A stretch of 64,000 nucleotides of DNA from Cyanobium sp. M30B3 (GTDB lineage Bacteria > Cyanobacteriota > Cyanobacteriia > PCC-6307 > Cyanobiaceae). Position numbers and translations under genes: made by a program. Positions 17,306-26,681 of this stretch are shown in pieces. Numbering within the stretch: position 1 is the first letter of the stretch; every line of letters starts with the position of its first letter. Below the pieces are notes generated by a model. That model saw only the letters and a program-made list of their open reading frames with translations. It had not been told where the DNA came from and did not search any database. Location: assembly GCA_018399015.1 (NCBI GenBank), contig CP073761.1, forward strand, positions 2,480,001-2,544,000, written 5' to 3'.

Positions 17306-17685
17306 CACCTGATTCCGGGTGGGCGCCAGACGTGTTGAATGCGCTGCTGCCGCCAGCCCAGTTGCATCAACAGCACACGACGCAGGCGACGGTTCTGGAG
17401 CAGCATTCCAGCCAGGCCCACAGCAGCCGCTGGACCCAGTCCAGAAGCAGGGGCCTGGGAGTGAATCGGGTTTTTGACACTTGGAGGCTTGCCTGGGCTG
17501 CATGTCCAGCTCTTTGCGCTTGCCTCCGAACTCGATATACCGTTAAACAAGATCACTTGATTGCGCGTTGAATGGCTGGCCTGCTCAAGCGGGTCGCTTG
17601 ATAGACAGCTGGCATTACTTAAACTGTTAGTGCTGATGGGCGACGTCGATACCGCCAGAACAACAGCAAAGTGCTGAACACTCAT
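17305..17685 (-). CDS. Small protein with possible PEP-CTERM-like tail
   Basis: A 126-residue frame starting MSVQHFAVVLAVS, whose stop overlaps the HpsJ-like start as TGATG. Near the C-terminus, SQAPASGLGPAAAVGLAGM followed by an Arg cluster (QNRRLRRVLL) resembles a proline-bearing hydrophobic segment with basic tail, as in PEP-CTERM sorting signals, although about 22 residues follow it, which is unusual. The N-terminus could be a signal peptide. The rest is low-complexity in Ser. The overlap is the main reason for calling it. It could be a decayed gene. Confidence 0.4.
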   Translation of the reverse strand: MSVQHFAVVLAVSTSPISTNSLSNASCLSSDPLEQASHSTRNQVILFNGISSSEASAKSWTCSPGKPPSVKNPIHSQAPASGLGPAAAVGLAGMLLQNRRLRRVLLMQLGWRQQRIQHVWRPPGIR

Positions 17686-17913
17686 CGGCAGCAAGCTCAG
17701 GCTTATTAAGCATGGCGAAATGGCCCCGCAAGCTGAGACTATTCATGCTGCAGAAAGGATCTGTATCCGCTCGCTCAAGCCTGCAGGATGCATGGTCGTG
17801 ATGCATGTTCTCTGCTCCTCCCTCGGAGGTGTTGCGGTTGTGCTGCGCACCCAGGTTCCAGCCCCCGCAGCGGACGGCCCCGCGGAGGTGCCTCACCCCT
17901 TTGTTTCCTGAAA

Positions 17914-17987
17914 CGCCCCCTGCTGGATTCGAACCAGCGACCGGCCGCTTAGAAGGCGGCTGCTCTATCCAGCTGAGCTAAGGGAGC
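17914..17987 (-). tRNA. tRNA-Arg (anticodon TCT)
   Basis: A 74-base cloverleaf on the minus strand. The acceptor stem GCTCCCT pairs with AGGGGGC (one G-T pair), discriminator G. The D arm contains AGCTCAGCTGGATAGAGCA, the anticodon arm CCGCCTTCTAAGCGG with TCT, and the T arm GGTTCGAATCC. CCA is not encoded. Confidence 0.93.
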
Positions 17988-18064
17988 ACCTTGGGCATTT
18001 TGGCAGTGCGGCGCCAGGGCCAGGGGGCGCCTAAGGTTGGGCGCTGGTCTGACTGCAGAGCTGA

Positions 18065-18880
18065 ATGGCGGCCTCCCGGCTGAGCGACGCCCAGAAGGAA
18101 GAGATTGTGGCGGCTTACCGTCAGGGGGCCGCAGCCTCAGCTTTGGCGAACGCCTTCGGCTGCAGCCCCGCCACCGTGAGCCGTGTGGTGAAGGCGGCCC
18201 TGTCCCCGGCAGAGGTGGCCGCCCTCAAGCAACAGCGCGGGCGCAGAGAGGCGGCGCCGGCTGGGGCAGTCCACCCGACCATCCAGGTGGAGGAGCTCCC
18301 CGCTGCGGTGGCTGATGCTGCGGCTGCGGTGGCTGATGCTGCTGCTGCGGAAGTGGATCCAGAGGTGGATCCAGAGGTGGATCCAGAGGGTGTGCGTGAT
18401 ACCGGCGTCGACGGGCCGGGAGTGCTGGCGATTGATGATGCCGACGACTTCGCCGGTGAGGAGGGGGAGCCGGAACCCGACCAGGACGGCGATGAGCTCG
18501 AGGAGAACGGCAGCGACGACCTGGCCAGCACGGCAGGGCCAGTGGCAGAGGCCGGCCAGGAGCCCGTGCAGTGCCGCTGCCTGAGTGAGGCCAAGCTGCC
18601 GGCGGCGGCCTATCTGCTGGTGGACAAGACCGTGGAGCTGCAGCCTGTGGCCCTCAGCGCCTGTGCTGATCTGGGCCCCCTGCCGGAGGAGGAGTCGATG
18701 CGCCAGGCGCTGCAGGTGTACGTGAATCCGCGCCAGGCCAAGCGCCAGTGCGGCCGCAGCCAGCGGGTGATCCCCCTGCCCGACCTGAGCCTGCTGCAGC
18801 GCACGGCCCCTTACCTGTTGGCCCAGGGCATCAGCCGGGTGGTGATCGAGGGCAGCCTCTACTCCCTGCCGGGCAGCTGA
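18065..18880 (+). CDS. Cyanobacterial helix-turn-helix protein with acidic repeat linker
   Basis: A 271-residue protein. The N-terminus (about residues 5-45) is a resolvase/Hin-like helix-turn-helix: DAQKEEIVAAYRQGAAASAL followed by GCSPATVSRVVKAAL. The middle is an acidic linker, Asp/Glu-rich, containing the repeat VDPE three times. The C-terminal 85 residues form a compact conserved-looking domain (LVDKTVELQPVALS, CADLGPLP, QVYVNPRQAKRQCGRSQRVI) of unknown function. A DNA-binding regulator is likely; its targets are unknown. It ends tail-to-tail, overlapping by 22 bases, with a small membrane protein gene. Confidence 0.7.
   Translation: MAASRLSDAQKEEIVAAYRQGAAASALANAFGCSPATVSRVVKAALSPAEVAALKQQRGRREAAPAGAVHPTIQVEELPAAVADAAAAVADAAAAEVDPEVDPEVDPEGVRDTGVDGPGVLAIDDADDFAGEEGEPEPDQDGDELEENGSDDLASTAGPVAEAGQEPVQCRCLSEAKLPAAAYLLVDKTVELQPVALSACADLGPLPEEESMRQALQVYVNPRQAKRQCGRSQRVIPLPDLSLLQRTAPYLLAQGISRVVIEGSLYSLPGS
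18353..18388 (+). repeat. Three tandem copies of a 12-bp in-frame repeat
   Basis: The unit gtggatccagag occurs three times without interruption and encodes VDPE repeats in the linker of the helix-turn-helix protein. Confidence 0.85.
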
Positions 18881-19101
18881 TCGGGGCGGGGCCCCAGCAG
18901 GGCGGCGCTGCAGCCACCGCTGATCACACCCACCACCAGGGCCAGGCCCACCAGGAATCCGGCCGGAAGGGGCGCCGTGCCGGTGAAGCCCAGCCACAGG
19001 CGTGGACGTTGCTCGAGGTTCTGGGCACCGAGGCAGAGGATCAGCAGCAGCAGCAGGCCGCCGCCGAGGCTGGCCAGCAGCAGTCGCAGTCGCAGCAGCA
19101 T
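18859..19101 (-). CDS. Small two-helix membrane protein, LapA-domain-like
   Basis: An 80-residue protein with two hydrophobic segments: one at about residues 3-24 (ending LLILCLGAQN) and one at about 43-65 (LPAGFLVGLALVVGVISGG). This layout, with a short N-Q-rich connection, resembles the LapA/DUF1049 envelope protein family. ATG 19101 is preferred over 19137, which would add a proline-rich leader. Function unknown. Confidence 0.55.
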   Translation of the reverse strand: MLLRLRLLLASLGGGLLLLLILCLGAQNLEQRPRLWLGFTGTAPLPAGFLVGLALVVGVISGGCSAALLGPRPDQLPGRE

Positions 19102-19191
19102 GGCAAGTGGCGGGGGAGGTGTCAGGGGCGGCGGCACTGTGGCCGGTTGGGCAGAGTTTGCCGTGCCGGGGGAACGTTGGCGCGGGTCGGC

Positions 19192-20058
19192 TCACTCGGC
19201 CTGGTGCAACAGGGCGTAGAGCTCGCGGGCGCTGTGGCCGCTGCGCTCGGCCAGCTGGCGGGTTGCCTCCTTGCTGCCCAGGCCAGCCGCCACCAGCTCC
19301 TGCAGCTCGGCCCGCAGGCTGGCCCCATCCCAGCTGGTCGGCTCCGGCTCGGGAGCGCCGCCCAGCACCAGGGTGCACTCCCCCTGGGGCGGCCGGCGGC
19401 GGAAATGGTCGAGGGCGGCGCTGACGCTGGGCCCCACCTGTTCCTCGTGGCGCTTGGTGAGTTCGCGGGCCACCCGCAGCGGCCGGTCGCCCAGCAGCTC
19501 CAGCAGGTCGGCGAGCAGGGCCAGCAGCCTGTGCGGGGCCTCGTAGAGCACCACGGTGCGCCGCTCGCCGGCGAGCTCCTGCAGGCGGGCCCGCCGCTGG
19601 CCGGCTCTGGCGGGCAGGAAACCCTCGAAGCAGAAGCGTCCGCAGGGCAGGCCGCTGCTCACCAGCGCGGTGGTGACGGCACTGGGGCCGGGCACGCAGA
19701 TCACGTCATGGCCGGCGCTGCGGGCGGCGGCCACCAGCTCCTCGCCGGGGTCGGAGATGCCGGGCAGGCCGGCGTCGCTGATCACCGCCACGGCCTCACC
19801 GGCCGCCAGGGCGGCCAGCAGTTCGGGGATGCGGCTCACCTGGTTGTGCTGGTGGAAGCTCACCAGCCGGGCGCCGCCTTCGGCTGAGCGCAGGCCGAGC
19901 TGGTGCAGCAGCAGGCCGCTGCGGCGGGTGTCCTCGCAGGCGATGCGCTGCACGCCGGCCAGCACCTGCCGCGCCCGGGGCGAGAGGTCGCCCAGGTTGC
20001 CGATCGGCGTGCCCACCAGATAGAGCACGCCGGCGGCCGGCTCGGGGGACTGGGGCAC
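19192..20058 (-). CDS. rsmI: 16S rRNA (cytidine1402-2'-O)-methyltransferase
   Basis: Methylates the ribose of C1402 in the ribosomal decoding centre using SAM. Tetrapyrrole-methylase fold landmarks are VLYLVGTPIGNLGDLSPRA at the N-terminus, CEDTRRSGLLL, AVISDAGLPGISDPG and VPGPSAVTTALVSSGLP, followed by FEGFLPARAGQRRARL. GTG 20058 gives 288 residues, the normal length; earlier starts would enter the divergent cysQ region. It shares a short intergenic region with cysQ. Confidence 0.92.
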   Translation of the reverse strand: MPQSPEPAAGVLYLVGTPIGNLGDLSPRARQVLAGVQRIACEDTRRSGLLLHQLGLRSAEGGARLVSFHQHNQVSRIPELLAALAAGEAVAVISDAGLPGISDPGEELVAAARSAGHDVICVPGPSAVTTALVSSGLPCGRFCFEGFLPARAGQRRARLQELAGERRTVVLYEAPHRLLALLADLLELLGDRPLRVARELTKRHEEQVGPSVSAALDHFRRRPPQGECTLVLGGAPEPEPTSWDGASLRAELQELVAAGLGSKEATRQLAERSGHSARELYALLHQAE

Positions 20059-20095
20059 CGGGGTCCTGCACAATGCAGGTCCCAGTCTGTTGCCG

Positions 20096-21052
20096 ATGGC
20101 CGCCACTCCCGCCGCGATGCCCGCCGCCCCCCTGGTACTGCCCTCCGGCATCAGCCTCGATGGCCTGCTGGCGGAGCTGCGCCGCCTGAGCTGGGGCGCG
20201 GCCGACATCCTGCGGGCCTACGGCCGCGGCGAGCAGCCCCCCTATGGCTTTCCGCCGGCGTTGAGCGTGGACAACGGCGGCGAGGGCCCGGTGAGCGCCG
20301 CCGATCTGGCCGTGAACCAATGGTTGCTGGATGGCCTGAACGGGGCCTTCCCCGACGCCGCCTGGACCCTGCTCAGCGAGGAGACCGCCAAGGACCAGCT
20401 CACCGCCGGCGAGCCCCTGGCCGCCGAGTGGCTGTGGATCCTCGATCCCCTCGATGGCACCAAGGACTTTCTGCAGGGCACCGGCGAATACGCCGTGCAC
20501 CTGGCCCTGGCCCATCGCGGCGTGCCGGTGCTGGGGGTGGTGCTGCTGCCGGAGATGGAGCAGCTCTGGCTGGGGGTGACCGAGGAGCTGGCCGGCGCGC
20601 CGGGTCAGGCCTGGTGCGAGGACCGGGCCGGGCAGCGCACGCCGGTGGCTTTCAGCGGCCGGCGGCAGCTGGGTGAGCTGGTGCTGGTGGCCAGCCGCAA
20701 CCACCGCGACGCCCGCCTGGAGCAGCTGCTGGCGGCGCTGGAACTGGGCGACACCAAGGCGATCGGCAGCGTGGGCGGCAAGGTGGCCACGATCCTGCGC
20801 GGCGAAACCGACCTCTACATCTCCCTGTCGGGCAAGAGTGCCCCGAAAGACTGGGACATGGCCGCCCCCGACGCAGTGCTGCGCGCCGCCGGCGGCGCCT
20901 TCAGCCACGCCGATGGCCGGGCGCTCAGCTACAACACCGGCGACGTGCGCCAGGCCGGCTGCCTGATCGCCAGCCATGGCCCGGCCCACCTGCAGCTGTG
21001 CGAGCGGGCCGCCGCGGCGATGGCCGCGATCGACCCGGGTTTTCCCGTCTAG
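20096..21052 (+). CDS. cysQ: 3'(2'),5'-bisphosphate nucleotidase CysQ
   Basis: Hydrolyses 3'-phosphoadenosine 5'-phosphate, recycling a by-product of sulfate assimilation. The 318-residue inositol monophosphatase fold shows the metal-site motifs SEET and WILDPLDGTKDF, and the C-terminal KDWDMAAPDAVLRAAGG. ATG 20096 is chosen over TTG 20090. Related inositol phosphatases share these motifs; the GTKDF form favours CysQ. It converges on pnp. Confidence 0.87.
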   Translation: MAATPAAMPAAPLVLPSGISLDGLLAELRRLSWGAADILRAYGRGEQPPYGFPPALSVDNGGEGPVSAADLAVNQWLLDGLNGAFPDAAWTLLSEETAKDQLTAGEPLAAEWLWILDPLDGTKDFLQGTGEYAVHLALAHRGVPVLGVVLLPEMEQLWLGVTEELAGAPGQAWCEDRAGQRTPVAFSGRRQLGELVLVASRNHRDARLEQLLAALELGDTKAIGSVGGKVATILRGETDLYISLSGKSAPKDWDMAAPDAVLRAAGGAFSHADGRALSYNTGDVRQAGCLIASHGPAHLQLCERAAAAMAAIDPGFPV

Positions 21053-21064
21053 GCCCCTTCGGGC

Positions 21065-23194
21065 TCAGGCCGCCGGCGGTTCGCCCTGGGGCACACCGCG
21101 CAGGGTGAGGTTGATGCGGCCGCGGTTGTCGATCTCGCGCACCCGCACCGTGACCTGATCGCCCACGTTCACCACGTCCTCCACCTTCTCGACGCGGGAT
21201 TCGGAGAGCTGGGAGATGTGGATCATGCCCTCCTTGCCGGGCAGGATCTCCACGAAGGCACCGATCGGGATCACCCGGGTGACGCCACCGGTGAACACCT
21301 CGCCCTCCGACACGCGGCGGGTGAGGCCCTCGATGATCTTCTGGGCCTCCTCGGCGGCGGCGCCGTCGTGGCTGGCGATGGTCACCAGGCCGCCATCCTC
21401 GATGTCGATCTTGGTGTTGGTGCGCTCGGTGATGCCCTTGATCGTGCGGCCACCGGGGCCGATCACGGTGCCGATCAGCTCAGGATCGATGCGGAAGCTG
21501 AGCAGGCGCGGGGCGTGGGGGCTGAGGCCGTCGCGGGGCTTGTCGATCGCCTCGAGCATCTTCTCGAGGATGTGCAGACGGGCGGGGCGGGCCTGGTTCA
21601 CGGCCTCGGCCACGGTTTTCACGGCCAGGCCGGTGATCTTCATGTCCATCTGCAGGGCGGTGATGCCCTTCTCGGTGCCGGCCACCTTGAAGTCCATGTC
21701 GCCGAGGAAGTCCTCGATGCCCTGGATGTCGGTGAGGATGCGCACCTCCTCGCCCTCCTTGATCAGGCCCATGGCGGCGCCGCTCACCGGCGCCTTGAGG
21801 GGCACGCCGGCATCCATCAGCGCCAGGGTGCTGCCGCACACCGAGCCCATCGAGGTGGAGCCGTTGGAGCTGAGGCACTCCGACACCACCCGCAGCACGT
21901 AGGGGAAGGACTCCTTGGCGGGGAGCACGGGCACCAGGGCCCGCTCGGCCAGGGCGCCGTGGCCGATCTCGCGCCGGCCGGGGCTGCGCATCGGCTTGGT
22001 CTCGCCGGTGGAGTAGGGCGGGAAGTTGTAGTGGTGCAGGTAGGTCTTCTCGGTGGACGGGTTGAGGTCGTCCATCTCCTGGGCATCGGAGGGGGTGCCG
22101 AGGGTGGCGCAGGAGAGCACCTGGGTGAGGCCGCGCTGGAACAGGGCCGAGCCATGCACGCGCTTGGGCAGCACGCCGGCGGCGGCACTGATCGGGCGCA
22201 CCTCGTCGAGATTGCGGCCGTCGACGCGCTTGCCGTCCTTGACAATCTGCTCGCGCATCAGCTTCTTGGTGAGCGCCTTGTAGCTGTTGCCCAGGGCCTT
22301 GCCGCTGCTGGCCACGGCCTGCTTCACGGCGTCGTCATCCTTGAGGCCGGCGATCGTCTCGGCCACCCCGGCCTTGATGGCATCGAGCTGGGCGTCGCGC
22401 TCGGCCTTGCTGAGCTGGAACTGCTTGAGCACCTCGCCGATCGGCTTGGCGCACTGCTTCTCCAGGAAGGCGGGCAGGGTGGCGTCCAGGGCCTGGGGCT
22501 CGGGGATCACCTGCTCGATGCCCAGCTCCTTGAGCAGGGTCTGCTGGGCCTTGATCAGATCGCACACCGCTTCGTAGCCGAAGTCGATGGCCTCGATCAC
22601 GTCCTGCTCGGGCAGCTGGTTGGCGCCCGCTTCCACCATGATCACGCCCTCGGGGGTGCCGGCCACCACCAGGTCGAGCTCGGAGCGCTCGATCTCGCGG
22701 TAGCTGGGGTTGAGGATGAAGTCGTCACCCAGCAGCCCCACCCGCACGGCGGCCATCGGCCCGTGGAAGGGGATCTTGGCCAGCAGGGTGGCCAGGGAGG
22801 CGCCGGTCACGGCGAGCACATCGGGCGGCACCCGCTCATCGAGGGAGAGGCAGGTGGCCACGATCTGCAGGTCGTCGCGCATCCAGCCCGGGAACAGGGG
22901 CCGCATCGGCCGGTCGATCAGCCGGGCGATCAGGGTGGCGCGCTCGGGCGGGCGGCTCTCGCGGCGCATGAAGCTGCCGGGGATGCGGCCGGCGGCATAC
23001 AGCCGCTCCTCGTAGTCGCAGATCAGGGGCAGGAAATCGATGCCTTCGCGGCCGCCGGAGCGGGTGGCGGTGACCAGCACCGCGGTATCGCCGCACTCAA
23101 CCATCACCGAGCCCCCGGCCTGGGGGGCGAACCGACCGGTGGTCAGCCGGATCTCCCGACCATCGAAGGAGATCGACTGAGTTTGTCCTTGCAC
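21065..23194 (-). CDS. pnp: Polyribonucleotide nucleotidyltransferase
   Basis: Phosphorolytic 3'-to-5' exoribonuclease and polymerase, the main polyadenylating enzyme in cyanobacteria. The 709 residues contain two RNase PH-like cores (the first with [20 protein letters not shown] and [10 protein letters not shown], the second with [15 protein letters not shown] and [20 protein letters not shown]), then a KH domain ([16 protein letters not shown]) and a C-terminal S1 domain ([19 protein letters not shown]). The start is GTG 23194. It lies downstream of rpsN but is separated from it by a terminator. Confidence 0.96.
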   Translation of the reverse strand: MQGQTQSISFDGREIRLTTGRFAPQAGGSVMVECGDTAVLVTATRSGGREGIDFLPLICDYEERLYAAGRIPGSFMRRESRPPERATLIARLIDRPMRPLFPGWMRDDLQIVATCLSLDERVPPDVLAVTGASLATLLAKIPFHGPMAAVRVGLLGDDFILNPSYREIERSELDLVVAGTPEGVIMVEAGANQLPEQDVIEAIDFGYEAVCDLIKAQQTLLKELGIEQVIPEPQALDATLPAFLEKQCAKPIGEVLKQFQLSKAERDAQLDAIKAGVAETIAGLKDDDAVKQAVASSGKALGNSYKALTKKLMREQIVKDGKRVDGRNLDEVRPISAAAGVLPKRVHGSALFQRGLTQVLSCATLGTPSDAQEMDDLNPSTEKTYLHHYNFPPYSTGETKPMRSPGRREIGHGALAERALVPVLPAKESFPYVLRVVSECLSSNGSTSMGSVCGSTLALMDAGVPLKAPVSGAAMGLIKEGEEVRILTDIQGIEDFLGDMDFKVAGTEKGITALQMDMKITGLAVKTVAEAVNQARPARLHILEKMLEAIDKPRDGLSPHAPRLLSFRIDPELIGTVIGPGGRTIKGITERTNTKIDIEDGGLVTIASHDGAAAEEAQKIIEGLTRRVSEGEVFTGGVTRVIPIGAFVEILPGKEGMIHISQLSESRVEKVEDVVNVGDQVTVRVREIDNRGRINLTLRGVPQGEPPAA

Positions 23195-23337
23195 TGGGCT
23201 TTATCTCTTTTTGTCAAGCCTTATTCTCGCATCCAGACCGCATCACCTGCAGACAGGGCGCTGCATTTCTGCTGTTTTTGTTGCCATCGGCGCGCTGCAG
23301 TGCAGGACGCACCCCCGTGGCGGTTGCCGGCAGCCAG

Positions 23338-23364
23338 TAAAAAAGGGCGCCCCCAGGGCGCCCT
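23338..23364 (-). terminator. Rho-independent terminator of rpsN
   Basis: On the minus strand an AGGGCGCC/GGCGCCCT stem is followed by TTTTTTA, 23 bases beyond the rpsN stop. Confidence 0.85.
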
Positions 23365-23387
23365 GCGCAGCTCGGCCGCAACTGCGG

Positions 23388-23690
23388 TCACCAGCTCGAC
23401 TTCACCACGCCGGGCAGCTCGCCCTTGTGGGCGCGCTCGCGCAGCTGGTTGCGGCACAGGCCGAAGTCGCGGTACACGCCGCGGGGCTTGCCGGTGGCCC
23501 AGCAGCGGTTGCGCACGCGGGTGGGGGCGCTGTTGCGCGGCAGACCCTGGATCTTGCGGTGGATCTCCAGCCGCTCCATCGGATCGGCGGCGGCTTCAAA
23601 GGCGGCCTTGAGCGCGGCGCGCTTGGCGGCGAAGCGATCCACCATCTTTTTGCGCTTCACGTCGCGCGCAATCATCGACTTCTTCGCCAT
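23388..23690 (-). CDS. rpsN: 30S ribosomal protein S14
   Basis: A 100-residue S14 of the zinc-free long form: the CxxC pair of short S14 is absent. [20 protein letters not shown], the central [15 protein letters not shown] and the terminal LPGVVKSSW are diagnostic. It stands between nth and pnp with its own terminator. Confidence 0.97.
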   Translation of the reverse strand: MAKKSMIARDVKRKKMVDRFAAKRAALKAAFEAAADPMERLEIHRKIQGLPRNSAPTRVRNRCWATGKPRGVYRDFGLCRNQLRERAHKGELPGVVKSSW

Positions 23691-23726
23691 GCGGGCTGGA
23701 GTGCGATCGGTACGGAATGGATCAGC

Positions 23727-24392
23727 TTACCCGCTGGCCTTCCCCGGCCCCTGCCGGCCCATGGGACAGAGGTCGGCGATCGGGCAGCCCGGGCAGTCGG
23801 GTTTGCGGGCGGTGCACACGGCCCGGCCGTGGAAGATCAGCCGGATCGAGAGGGTCTGCCAGTGGGCCTGGGGCACCAGCTTCATCAGGTCGGGCTCGAT
23901 CTGGCGTGGCTCGCTCTTGCGGCTGAGGCGCAGGCGCTGGGCCAGGCGGCTCACGTGGGTGTCCACGGTGACGCCGGCGTTGATGCCGAAGCACCAGGCC
24001 AGCACCACCGAGGCGGTCTTGCGGGCCACGCCGGGCAGCTCCAGCAGCTCCTCCATGGTTTGCGGCACCTCGCCGCCATGGCGCTCCAGCAGCAGCCGCG
24101 AGCTGGCCACGATGTTTTTGGCCTTGTTGCGGAAGAAGCCCGCCGACTTCACGTACGGCTCCACGTCCTGCGGCTCCACAGCTGCGGCGGCGGCGGCATC
24201 GGGGAAGCGCTCGAACAGCGCCGGGGTGATCCGGTTCACCCGCTCATCGGTGCACTGGGCCGAGAGCATGGTGGCGATCAGCAGCTCGTAGGGCGTGCGC
24301 CAATCCAGCGAGCAGGTGGCGTGGGGGTAGAGCTCGCCCAGGCGCTCCAGGATCAGGGGAGCCCGCTGCCGGGCCGAGGGAAAGCGGGGCAC
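23727..24392 (-). CDS. nth: Endonuclease III
   Basis: Base-excision-repair DNA glycosylase/AP lyase for oxidised pyrimidines. The helix-hairpin-helix LPGVARKTASVVLAWCFG, with catalytic lysine, is followed by the catalytic aspartate in VDTHVSRLAQRL. The 4Fe-4S cluster cysteines are CTARKPDCPGCPIADLC. Length is 221 residues, as normal. The start overlaps the rseP stop by one base, suggesting an operon. Confidence 0.94.
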   Translation of the reverse strand: MPRFPSARQRAPLILERLGELYPHATCSLDWRTPYELLIATMLSAQCTDERVNRITPALFERFPDAAAAAAVEPQDVEPYVKSAGFFRNKAKNIVASSRLLLERHGGEVPQTMEELLELPGVARKTASVVLAWCFGINAGVTVDTHVSRLAQRLRLSRKSEPRQIEPDLMKLVPQAHWQTLSIRLIFHGRAVCTARKPDCPGCPIADLCPMGRQGPGKASG

Positions 24393-25480
24393 TAGCGGCC
24401 GAGCAGCTGCTGCACCGCCGGCAGCTGGCTGGTGTCCTTCACGATCAGCACCAGGCTCAGCCCCACCAGAAACACGAAGCCCGACTGCATGAAGGCCATC
24501 TGGAACCGCTCGGGCAGCGGCCGGCCGCGCAGCCCCTCCACCAGCAGCAGCGCGAACTGGCCGCCGTCCAGCAGGGGCAGGGGCAGGGCGTTGAGCACCG
24601 CCAGGTTGATCGAGATCAGGGCGGTGAACAGGAACAGGCTGCTGCCCCCCTGCTCGGCCAGGTTGGCGCCCATCTCCACGATCTTCACCGGACCGCTCAC
24701 CTGGCCGGCGGTTTCGCCGAAGTGGGTGATCAGGGTGACAAACCCACCGGCGGTGCGGCGCAGCAGGGCGCTGAAGTCGCTGTTGGCCTGGCGGATCGGC
24801 TCGAGGGGGCCGCGGGCGGGCCGGTAGGCCTCGTTGCCATAGGGCTGCAGCTGGGCGCCGATGCGGCCGCTGCCGCCCACGGCGCTGGGGGTGAGCCGGA
24901 GCTGCAGCTGGCGCTGGCCGCGCTCGGCCACCACGGCCAGGGGCCGGTCTGGGGAGGCCTTCACCTGCTCCACCAGCGCTGCCACGGCCTCCTGGCCGCC
25001 GGCGATCGCCGTGTCGTTCACCCGCAGGATCCGGTCGCCGGGCTGCAGACCCGCCATGGCGGCCGGCTGGCCGGCCTGCACGCCGCTCACCAGCACGCCG
25101 GGGGTGGCGCTGAAGCCGGCGGGAATGCCCACCACCACGCCCTGGGCCACCAGCACCAGCCAGGCGAGCAGCAGGTTGGCCAGCACGCCGGCGGCGATCA
25201 CCAGGGCGCGCTGGGGCAGGGGCCGGTTGCTGAGCAGGTCGGGGTCGGTTCTGGGGATGCCGCTCTGTTCGTCGTCGTCGGGAAAGGCCACGAAGCCGCC
25301 CAGGGGAATGGCCCGCAGGGCGAACTGCACGCCCCGGCGCTGGCGCTCCAGCAGCACCGGCCCGAAGCCGATCGAGAAGCCGCTGACGCGGATGCCCTGC
25401 CAGGTGGCGGCCAGGAAGTGCCCGGCCTCATGCACCACGATCAGGCCCGCCAGGATCGCCAGGGCCGTAAGAACACCCAT
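24392..25480 (-). CDS. rseP: Site-2 protease, RseP family
   Basis: Intramembrane zinc protease for regulated membrane proteolysis. HEAGHFLAATWQG near residue 18 gives two zinc ligands and the catalytic glutamate; a PDZ domain (about residues 120-200, with AGLQPGDRILRVNDTAI) and the second active-site motif NALPLPLLDGGQF near residue 300 are present. The 362-residue length is typical of cyanobacterial members. A damaged duplicate of its first about 80 codons lies upstream at 26261-26508. It follows the pentapeptide gene immediately. Confidence 0.92.
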   Translation of the reverse strand: MGVLTALAILAGLIVVHEAGHFLAATWQGIRVSGFSIGFGPVLLERQRRGVQFALRAIPLGGFVAFPDDDEQSGIPRTDPDLLSNRPLPQRALVIAAGVLANLLLAWLVLVAQGVVVGIPAGFSATPGVLVSGVQAGQPAAMAGLQPGDRILRVNDTAIAGGQEAVAALVEQVKASPDRPLAVVAERGQRQLQLRLTPSAVGGSGRIGAQLQPYGNEAYRPARGPLEPIRQANSDFSALLRRTAGGFVTLITHFGETAGQVSGPVKIVEMGANLAEQGGSSLFLFTALISINLAVLNALPLPLLDGGQFALLLVEGLRGRPLPERFQMAFMQSGFVFLVGLSLVLIVKDTSQLPAVQQLLGR

Positions 25481-26242
25481 TCAGGTTGCGCCGCTTAGAG
25501 GATCCATTGTGGGGCCGCTGCTCTCTGCACCGTTGGCCGCCAGGGGGCCGTCGGCGAGGGTGCCGCTGAGGTCGGCGTCCTGGAAATCGGTGCCGGCGAG
25601 CTGGGCGCCGCGCAGATCGGTCCGGCTCAGGCAGGCCCGGGTGAAGCGGGCACCGCTGAGGTTGGCTGCGGAGAGATCGGCACCGGTGAGGTCGGCATCG
25701 GTGAAATCGGCGCCCTGCAGATCCACGCCGTGCAGGTCGGCATCGCGCAGCACGGTGGCGGCGAAGTTGGCGCCCCGCCAGCGGCTGAAGGGAATGCGCA
25801 GACCCTCCAGGTTGGCGCGCTGCAGATCGAAGTCGTCCTGCCAGAGCCCGGCGGCGGAGAGATCCTCCAGGGCCCGGATGCGGCCGAGGCTGTTGGAGGC
25901 GCCGGCCTCACGCTGGGCGAGCAGCAGGTCGAGCATCTCGTGGTGCTCGCGCTCCTTGCGCTTGCCCGCCTCGAAGATGTACACGAAGGCGGCCGCCACC
26001 AGGCTGAACGTCTCCACGTTGCCGATGCTGATGATGTCGAGGTAGTCGCTGGTGAGGCAGTCCGGCGCCAGGCGGGAGCTGTGGCAGTTCTCGAAGCGAT
26101 TCACCAGCGACAGCAGCGCGAACGAACAGGCCGCGGCCATCAGCACCCGGAACTTGAACGAGCGATCCAGGCGGCGAAAGAAGGGGGAGCGGCGGCGGCG
26201 CCGCTGGTTTTCGTACCAGGTGGTGGAAGGTTTCTTTCTCAT
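25481..26242 (-). CDS. Membrane-anchored pentapeptide-repeat protein
   Basis: A 253-residue protein from ATG 26242 (MRKKPSTTWY). A basic N-terminus leads to two hydrophobic helices (about residues 32-52 and 78-100), then a linker, and about 100 residues of A(D/N)LxG-type repeats such as ANLEGLRIPF, ADLHGVDLQGADF and ADLTGADLSAANLSGARF, expected to form a right-handed beta-helix. Function is unknown. The stop is adjacent to the rseP start, so the two are co-transcribed. The frame is open further upstream, through the rseP remnant, but that part is not native to this protein. Confidence 0.75.
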   Translation of the reverse strand: MRKKPSTTWYENQRRRRRSPFFRRLDRSFKFRVLMAAACSFALLSLVNRFENCHSSRLAPDCLTSDYLDIISIGNVETFSLVAAAFVYIFEAGKRKEREHHEMLDLLLAQREAGASNSLGRIRALEDLSAAGLWQDDFDLQRANLEGLRIPFSRWRGANFAATVLRDADLHGVDLQGADFTDADLTGADLSAANLSGARFTRACLSRTDLRGAQLAGTDFQDADLSGTLADGPLAANGAESSGPTMDPLSGAT

Positions 26243-26260
26243 GGTGTGCGGCTGGTCTGG

Positions 26261-26508
26261 CGTGCTGGGGCAGGGGCCGGTTGCTGAGCAGGTTGGGGTC
26301 GGTTTTTGGGATGACGTGGAGGGCGAACTGCACGCCGCGGCGCTGGCCTTGCCCAGCAGCACGGGCCCGAAGCCGATCGAGAAGACGCTGACGCGGACGC
26401 CCTGCCAGGCGGCGGCGAGGAAGTGGCCGGCCTCATGCACAACGATCAGGCCCGCCAGGGCCGTGAGTTCACCAATTCAGGTTGCGTCGCGCAATCCCTC
26501 CATTGTGG
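26261..26508 (-). pseudogene. Broken duplicate of the rseP 5' end
   Basis: The sequence closely matches 25207-25515, that is the first about 90 codons of rseP plus about 30 bases of the gene preceding it, with two internal deletions. Recognisable products are HEAGHFLAAAWQGVRVSVFS and FGPVLL in place of the rseP HEAGHFLAATWQG region. The start codon is lost (CAT on the plus strand has become AAT) and the frame is disrupted. It cannot encode a protease. Confidence 0.8.
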
Positions 26509-26681
26509 TGGCTGCGTGATGGGGGCGGAGGTGGCCCACCTCAGGGCCTGGAGGGGCGTAGGGCACGCCAGCACTCCCTGGGTACGGCTCAGGTCGAAAG
26601 AGATGGCTGGGTCGGGTTAGTCGTCGGCTGCGGACTTGATTGTTCCAGTACTATCTGGACCTGATGAAGAACGGGCGGCCC

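Noticed and set aside
17686-17913. Small frames between the PEP-CTERM-like gene and tRNA-Arg
   Set aside because: Composition unlike proteins, no start context; left as intergenic.
21218-23611. Very long open frame (797 codons) antisense to pnp
   Set aside because: Shadow of a highly conserved gene in GC-rich DNA; its translation is His/Gly/Leu-rich without family features.
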